A stretch of 64,000 bases of DNA from Anaerolineales bacterium. GTDB taxonomy: Bacteria > Chloroflexota > Anaerolineae > 4572-78 > J111. Of the stretch, positions 60,195 to 64,000 are shown piece by piece. The notes below the pieces were generated by a model. That model did not search any database and was not told where the DNA came from. It saw only the letters and a program-made list of their open reading frames with translations. Both the position numbers and the translations under genes were made by a program. Every line of letters starts with the position of its first letter. Within the stretch, counting starts at the first letter, position 1. The DNA lies in contig JABTUK010000003.1 of NCBI GenBank assembly GCA_015075405.1, positions 248,001-312,000 of the forward strand, written 5' to 3'.

Positions 60195-61354
60195 AGGGGC
60201 AATGTTTGACCGACAGCGTATGTCCCTGTCATTACCGGCGAAGCTACAACGACGGCTTGATCGAGGTGAGGGGAATAAACGGCTACCCAGGGCGCGGAAC
60301 GATAGAACAAAGTCAGGCTGGTGTAGAGCCAGATGGGTAATTTGCCGTCGAGGATGAGGCCCCTGTCGGGCGGAGGAGGAGGTAATAAAAGCGGCAGTTC
60401 CGGCTGGTAGACCAGATAATCCTCCCGCAGTTCCAGTTTCAGCCGCAGGTAGAGCGGAGTCTGCTCGACATTCAGCTTGAGCGGAGCGGAAGCGGCCGCG
60501 TTGTGATGAAAGGCAACCGGCTTGACCCAGCCGTAGCGGATATCAAATTGATAAAAAGGCTGGGGGAAGATATAGCGGGCGACGGCGGCGTAGAGCCAGG
60601 CCGGGCCGCGGCCATAGAGGGCCAGCGGGGTATCCTGGGGCAGATACTCAAACACAGCGGGCAAATCGGCCGGCTGCCACTCATACCCGGCGCGGTTGGG
60701 GTTGAGGTGACGGTACATAGCCGGCAGGTCAACGACGAGTTCAACCCGGGCTTGCTCGGTGTGGATGCTTAACAGTTCATCGTAGCTGTAGTTGAATAAG
60801 GCTTTTACCCGGCTCAGCACCGCTTCAAAAACCGGCCCGGCGGCGAGTTGGCCCCGCTCGAGCTGGCTGATTACCCCCTGGATAACCGGCCCGTTGGCTT
60901 CGACTAACTGCGACTCGCCGGTGCGCTGCGAGATTAAACTGGCGGTAAGCAAAAGGTTATAGCGGGCCACTCGCTCCTGCCACTCGGCCAGGCTGTCAGC
61001 GCCGGGGGTCAGCAGGATGGCGTGCGTACATTGGTCAATAATGGCTTCCTGCCACGGCTCAGGCCGCCCGCCGATGTCTACCAGGAAGGGCAGCGGGCGG
61101 GCGGCCAGATCACGACAGACCCGCTCGACCCAGGCGAGCGTAAATTTCCCCTTACGGCGCAAAGACTGAGCCAGCGCCGGATCAGCTTCGTGAAACCAAT
61201 TTCCTTCCCCATCAGGTGCGGCTCGTAATAGATAGTGTTGAATTCCCGCCCCGGTCAAGGCTCTGGTCAAGCTCTGGGCCAGTACCGACTTGCCGCTGTG
61301 GGGCGGTCCCCCGATGAGAATGGCCGGAAAACGGCCGGCGCTGGGGTAGGACAT
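60179..61354 (-). CDS. P-loop ATPase fused to two degenerate Csx3 (Crn3) domains, CRISPR-linked
   Basis: 391 residues from ATG 61354, after a GAGGTGG site. Residues 11-185 are a P-loop NTPase: ILIGGPPHSGKSVLAQSLTR, with GGPPHSGKS at 15-23, Walker-B-like FLVDIGG at 90-96. Two Csx3-like halves follow. The first (about 203-283) has the core LALYGRGPAWLYAAVARY. The second (about 301-387) has ILDGKLPIWLYTSLTLFY and PWVAVYSPHLDQAVVV. Compared from memory with Archaeoglobus Csx3, whose catalytic positions are H60, D69, R71 and H80, the second half has R, S, H and P there. The first keeps D and R (FDIR) but lacks both histidines. Csx3-AAA proteins are known in type III loci; this tandem form may bind cyclic oligoadenylate without cutting it. 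Confidence 0.8.
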   Translation of the reverse strand: MSYPSAGRFPAILIGGPPHSGKSVLAQSLTRALTGAGIQHYLLRAAPDGEGNWFHEADPALAQSLRRKGKFTLAWVERVCRDLAARPLPFLVDIGGRPEPWQEAIIDQCTHAILLTPGADSLAEWQERVARYNLLLTASLISQRTGESQLVEANGPVIQGVISQLERGQLAAGPVFEAVLSRVKALFNYSYDELLSIHTEQARVELVVDLPAMYRHLNPNRAGYEWQPADLPAVFEYLPQDTPLALYGRGPAWLYAAVARYIFPQPFYQFDIRYGWVKPVAFHHNAAASAPLKLNVEQTPLYLRLKLELREDYLVYQPELPLLLPPPPPDRGLILDGKLPIWLYTSLTLFYRSAPWVAVYSPHLDQAVVVASPVMTGTYAVGQTLPLRNEN

Positions 61355-61450
61355 TTTGCCACCTCGTTGTATAATGGATATTATGCCATAAGCGCGTTCC
61401 ACCGCAGAACCAAACTTGGCTCTTTCGGAATTCAGAAGGTCAACGGCAAC

Positions 61451-61509
61451 GTGATACGTGATACGTGACACGTGATTATGGTCATCACGCTTCAGGCATC
61501 ACGTATCAG
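61451..61509. repeat. Heptamer hairpin (GTGATAC / CACGTAT units) between divergent CRISPR genes
   Basis: GTGATACGTGATACGTGACA and CGTGATTATG lead to GTCATCACGCTTCAGGCATC and ACGTATCAGG. The period is 7. It occupies the only intergenic space between the AAA-Csx3 and CARF genes, so any divergent promoter must share it. Confidence 0.8.
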
Positions 61510-61562
61510 GCCCGAATCCCACGGATTCCTGAAGAACCTCCTTGTCAAGGAGAATTCAGGCA

Positions 61563-62411
61563 ATGGAGCAGGTATCTGGCAGCATCATGGTCGCTACCCT
61601 GGGGGGGCAGCCCCAGGTGATTACCTTTGCCCTGGATGAACTACTGGCCCGCGGTTTTCCAATCCAAGAAATTATTGTGTTGTACCTCTCGGCGGAAGGC
61701 AGCCGGGTTAACCGCGCCCTGGAACAGTTGCAAGCCGAGTTTCAGGATGACCAATACCAGGGCCGTTCTTGCCGTCTGCGCCCGATCCCGATCCGGGTGG
61801 GACTGACCCGCCTGCCCGATATCCGCAGCGACCAGGATGCGATTATCACGGCGGAGGTGCTGCGCGAGCTGATGGTTGACCTCAAGCGCCAGCAGCACCA
61901 ACTGCACCTCTGCCTCAGCGGCGGGCGGCGCATGATGGCCCTGCTGCTGGTCCCCCTGGCTATGACCACGCTGAGTTATGGCGACCGGCTGTGGCACATG
62001 TACACCCCCGACGAGTTTCAGGCCCAGGCCCGCGACGGTAAGCTGATGCACGCCCGGCCCGAAGACGGCGTGCGGCTGATCCAGGTGCCCTTTGTCCCCT
62101 TAGGCGCATTGGGCAATCTGGCCTCCTTGAACCCTCTCCGCCCCCTATCCGACGAAAGCGAATGGCCCCGCTGCCAGGCCGTGTGGAACAAGCTTAGCGC
62201 GCGCCAGCGCGAGGTGCTGCGCCTGCTGGCCGCCGGCCATACGCCGCAGCAAGTGGCCGAAAGCCTTTCCATTTCGATCAAAACCTTTAACAGCCACAAT
62301 ACTAAAATCCTGGCCGAAAGCCGCCTGGCCTGGGCGCTGCCGGAAGAACAGCGGTTGGATTACCATTTTATCAAAGCCAGCTTTGGTCCGTTTTTGGACA
62401 GGCTTTATTAG
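61563..62411 (+). CDS. CARF-domain protein (NE0113/Csm6-like) with C-terminal LuxR-type HTH
   Basis: 282 residues from ATG 61563, with AAGGAG 10 bases upstream; a longer start at 61542 is rejected. Residues 1-175 match the NE0113-type CARF domain: MVATLGGQPQVITFALDELL near the start, LHLCLSGGRRMMALLLVPLA at 115-133 (ligand-binding loop) and GDRLWHMYTPDEF near 140. Cyclic oligoadenylate is the expected ligand. Residues 211-252 form a LuxR/GerE helix-turn-helix: LSARQREVLRLLAAGHTPQQ and VAESLSISIKTFNSHNTKIL. No nuclease domain (HEPN or PD-DExK) is visible. It may thus sense cyclic oligoadenylate and bind DNA, or be a ring nuclease with an extra domain. cas10 follows at 62623. Confidence 0.85.
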   Translation: MEQVSGSIMVATLGGQPQVITFALDELLARGFPIQEIIVLYLSAEGSRVNRALEQLQAEFQDDQYQGRSCRLRPIPIRVGLTRLPDIRSDQDAIITAEVLRELMVDLKRQQHQLHLCLSGGRRMMALLLVPLAMTTLSYGDRLWHMYTPDEFQAQARDGKLMHARPEDGVRLIQVPFVPLGALGNLASLNPLRPLSDESEWPRCQAVWNKLSARQREVLRLLAAGHTPQQVAESLSISIKTFNSHNTKILAESRLAWALPEEQRLDYHFIKASFGPFLDRLY

Positions 62412-62432
62412 TGTAGCACATTTCTATGCCGG

Positions 62433-62461
62433 AAAAAATCAGACACAGTTCTGATTTTTTT
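62433..62461 (+). terminator. Terminator after the CARF-HTH gene
   Basis: AAAAAATCAGA and TCTGATTTTTT (62434-62460) form an 11-bp stem with a CACAGT loop, ending in a T run. Confidence 0.8.
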
Positions 62462-62526
62462 CAGAAGTGTGGCTGATGTCAAGAATTTCAAGATGCGTTA
62501 TCATGAGACAGATTGAAAAACTTCGT

Positions 62527-62589
62527 AGGCTGGCATCCTTATGCCAGCCGATGACGCATAGGGATAGGGCGGCATAAAGATGCCAGCCT
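62527..62589. repeat. Inverted repeat before cas10
   Basis: AGGCTGGCATC (62527-62537) pairs with GATGCCAGCCT (62579-62589); an inner GGCTGGCATCC/ATGCCAGCC stem overlaps. It lies 33 bases before the cas10 start and could influence its transcription or translation. Confidence 0.7.
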
Positions 62590-62622
62590 TGTTTTCGACC
62601 AATTTTAGTGAAAGGAGCTGAT

Positions 62623-64000
62623 ATGGACGATAAGGTATTTCAAGCAGCTTTAGCCGGGCTGCTGCATGATGTGGGGAAGTTTGCGCAGCGGCAAGAAACT
62701 AAAACCAGAAAGCATACGATAGTAGGCGAGGAGGCTTTTAAGGAAATTTTTGCAGCCATGATACCCTTTGCCTGGCAAGATGACATTGGCGATGCCATCA
62801 AGTTTCATCATTCCACAAAACCGGAAGAGACAAGCAAACCCATTGTCAAAGTGGTAACGGTGGCCGATTGGTTGGCTTCGGCGGAACGGTTGGACGGGCA
62901 TCCTGAACAGGTTGACCCCAATGCCACACCGCTATTGCCCATTACTGCCAGGGTGGAGCTAGACAAAGAATCTGGTGAGCATACCTGGGCTTTTCCATTG
63001 AAGCGGTTGGGCCTTGAAAGAAGTGATCTGTTTCCCGACCAATCTATATCCGTTGGGGAAAAAGATTACCAAACACTGTGGCAGGATTTCATAAAAGAGG
63101 TAGAGTCGTTTCCCCAACCGATTGATAGCTACAGCCGGTTAGCCGGTTTTATGAGTTTGGTGCGCCAATACACTACCCATATTCCTTCGGCCACCCCATG
63201 GGCCAAAGATAACCATAAACGTACCATACCTGATGTGAGTCTGTATGACCACTTAAAAGTGACCGCGGCCATTGCGCCCTGTTTGTTGTGTCTACTGGCT
63301 GAACACCCCGACCATTTGGATGAACTTCATAAAATAAGGTTCCCCAGAATATTTGATGATACCCGACCTGTGGCCCAACTTATCAGCGGCGATCTGTCGG
63401 GCATTCAATCTTTTATCTATCGCATTGCTGAACCGGAACGGGATAAATCGCACCGGTCTACGGCCAAACGGCTGCGTGGCCGTTCCTTCTATCTCAACTT
63501 ATTGAATGAATTGATTGTCGAGTGGTTTTTGCGTGAACTGAATTTGACCCCGGCCAATGCCTTGTTTGTGGGGGGCGGGCGGTTTGACCTATTGGCCCCA
63601 ATTGACTCAAAAACCTGTGACAAAATAAAGGGATTAACCCAACAGCTTGAAAAGTGGTTGGTTGACGAATTTGAGGCCGCTATTGGGTTGGTATTGGTTA
63701 CTAAGCCACTAAAGCCGGCCGATTTCAAAACTCTAAAGCGGGCTAATTTTGCCATTGACGAAAAATTAGCCAAAGCTAAACAGAAGAAATTTGCAGGGGT
63801 ATTATCGCCAAACTTTTTTGAGCCAGTATCTTACCTGCGCATCAACAACAACTCTGGTAAGCGTGTTTGCCGGGTATGTGGGTTAACCCCGCTTGAGATT
63901 ACGGGTGAGGAAGAAGAACAGACCTGTTCACTTTGCGAACAACATGCCCAAATGGGTAGATGGCTGCCCAAAACAAGGTATATTGCTCATATTTATTCTG
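62623..64000 (+). CDS. csm1: Cas10 / Csm1-type CRISPR polymerase-nuclease subunit (5' part, runs off window)
   Basis: 459 complete codons are visible from ATG 62623, after AAAGGAGCTG. The HD nuclease domain starts at once: AALAGLLHDVGKFAQRQETK, with H16-D17, then KHTIVGEEAF and AIKFHHSTKPEE, giving the full HD histidine set. A GDLSGIQSFIYRIAEPERDK motif near residue 258 and AKRLRGRSFYLNLLNELI near 282 identify Csm1 and open the first palm domain. A zinc-binding pair CRVCG ... CSLC near residues 415-438 marks the linker. The GGDD polymerase domain lies beyond the window. As cas10 makes cyclic oligoadenylate upon target RNA binding, the upstream CARF and Csx3 genes are its plausible effector or regulators. 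No CRISPR array is in the visible part. Confidence 0.92.
   Translation, partial: MDDKVFQAALAGLLHDVGKFAQRQETKTRKHTIVGEEAFKEIFAAMIPFAWQDDIGDAIKFHHSTKPEETSKPIVKVVTVADWLASAERLDGHPEQVDPNATPLLPITARVELDKESGEHTWAFPLKRLGLERSDLFPDQSISVGEKDYQTLWQDFIKEVESFPQPIDSYSRLAGFMSLVRQYTTHIPSATPWAKDNHKRTIPDVSLYDHLKVTAAIAPCLLCLLAEHPDHLDELHKIRFPRIFDDTRPVAQLISGDLSGIQSFIYRIAEPERDKSHRSTAKRLRGRSFYLNLLNELIVEWFLRELNLTPANALFVGGGRFDLLAPIDSKTCDKIKGLTQQLEKWLVDEFEAAIGLVLVTKPLKPADFKTLKRANFAIDEKLAKAKQKKFAGVLSPNFFEPVSYLRINNNSGKRVCRVCGLTPLEITGEEEEQTCSLCEQHAQMGRWLPKTRYIAHIYS

Overview
The window reads as a chromosomal segment of a Chloroflexota bacterium, probably of the Anaerolineae/Ardenticatenia type. This is an inference from gene content: an isopentenyl phosphate kinase, a yqeY-pgpH-ybeY-dgkA string, giant LuxR and BTAD regulators, glycosyltransferases with repeated C-terminal beta domains, a secreted protein ending in YLPVIIR, and very many short palindromic repeats. 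Most genes look moderately GC-rich. The ATPase/TOPRIM pair near 17 kb and the Rhs-toxin region at 22-29 kb look clearly more AT-rich. No rRNA and no CRISPR array is visible.

Layout. 0-3.5 kb: a yqeY tail, a PgpH-like c-di-AMP phosphodiesterase, ybeY, an undecaprenol/diacylglycerol kinase, then tRNA-Lys(CUU) with its own promoter. 3.5-13 kb: a minus-strand run of GNAT acetyltransferase, methyltransferase, MalT/AfsR-like ATPase-TPR-LuxR regulator, DUF2270 membrane protein, proB, and a lipoprotein with a TolB-type propeller plus a clan GH-A hydrolase. 13-21.8 kb: a 50-residue membrane protein, IPMDH-like dehydrogenase, LMW phosphatase, fructosamine kinase, an AAA ATPase/TOPRIM pair that may be a defence module, a Cys/Met PLP enzyme, a DUF3105 protein and an HtrA-type protease. 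21.8-29 kb: an accessory island with two orphan Rhs C-terminal toxin cassettes in opposite orientation. One is split by an IS4-like transposase gene; the other is followed by a putative lipoprotein immunity gene. A histidine-kinase-like pseudoenzyme and two tyrosine recombinases, one broken, lie between them.

29-36 kb: an ABC exporter (ATPase plus MacB/FtsX permease), an SRPBCC protein, a secreted protein broken by an amber codon, a nitroreductase and a DUF4180 protein. 36-45 kb: two large GT39-like membrane glycosyltransferases full of in-frame heptamer repeats, a UPF0175/DUF3368 toxin-antitoxin pair, an APH-family kinase and an enolase paralogue with altered active-site residues. 45-51 kb: a methyltransferase-like membrane protein, a three-gene PAS kinase/response-regulator cluster and DUF983. 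51-59 kb: cofactor and isoprenoid genes (isopentenyl phosphate kinase, larC-larB-larE for the nickel-pincer nucleotide, moaC, a moaD-moaE fusion), then rnc and an RlmI-type methyltransferase.

59-64 kb: a truncated BTAD regulator beside a MITE-like element, then the leading edge of a type III CRISPR locus. It holds an AAA ATPase fused to two degenerate Csx3 (Crn3) domains, a divergent CARF (NE0113-type) protein with a C-terminal LuxR helix-turn-helix, and the start of cas10/csm1, which runs off the window.

A theme across the window is a dense population of degenerate tandem heptamers, sometimes octamers, often arranged as hairpins between genes. They also appear in frame inside genes, where three 7-bp units give a 7-residue protein repeat. 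Three copies of a 93-bp palindrome, two copies of an 80-95 bp repeat and three GTCATT-ended inverted repeats add to this. The strongest leads are the AAA-Csx3-Csx3 fusion with its CARF-HTH partner, the ATPase/TOPRIM pair, the Rhs toxin-immunity cassettes and the heptamer system.
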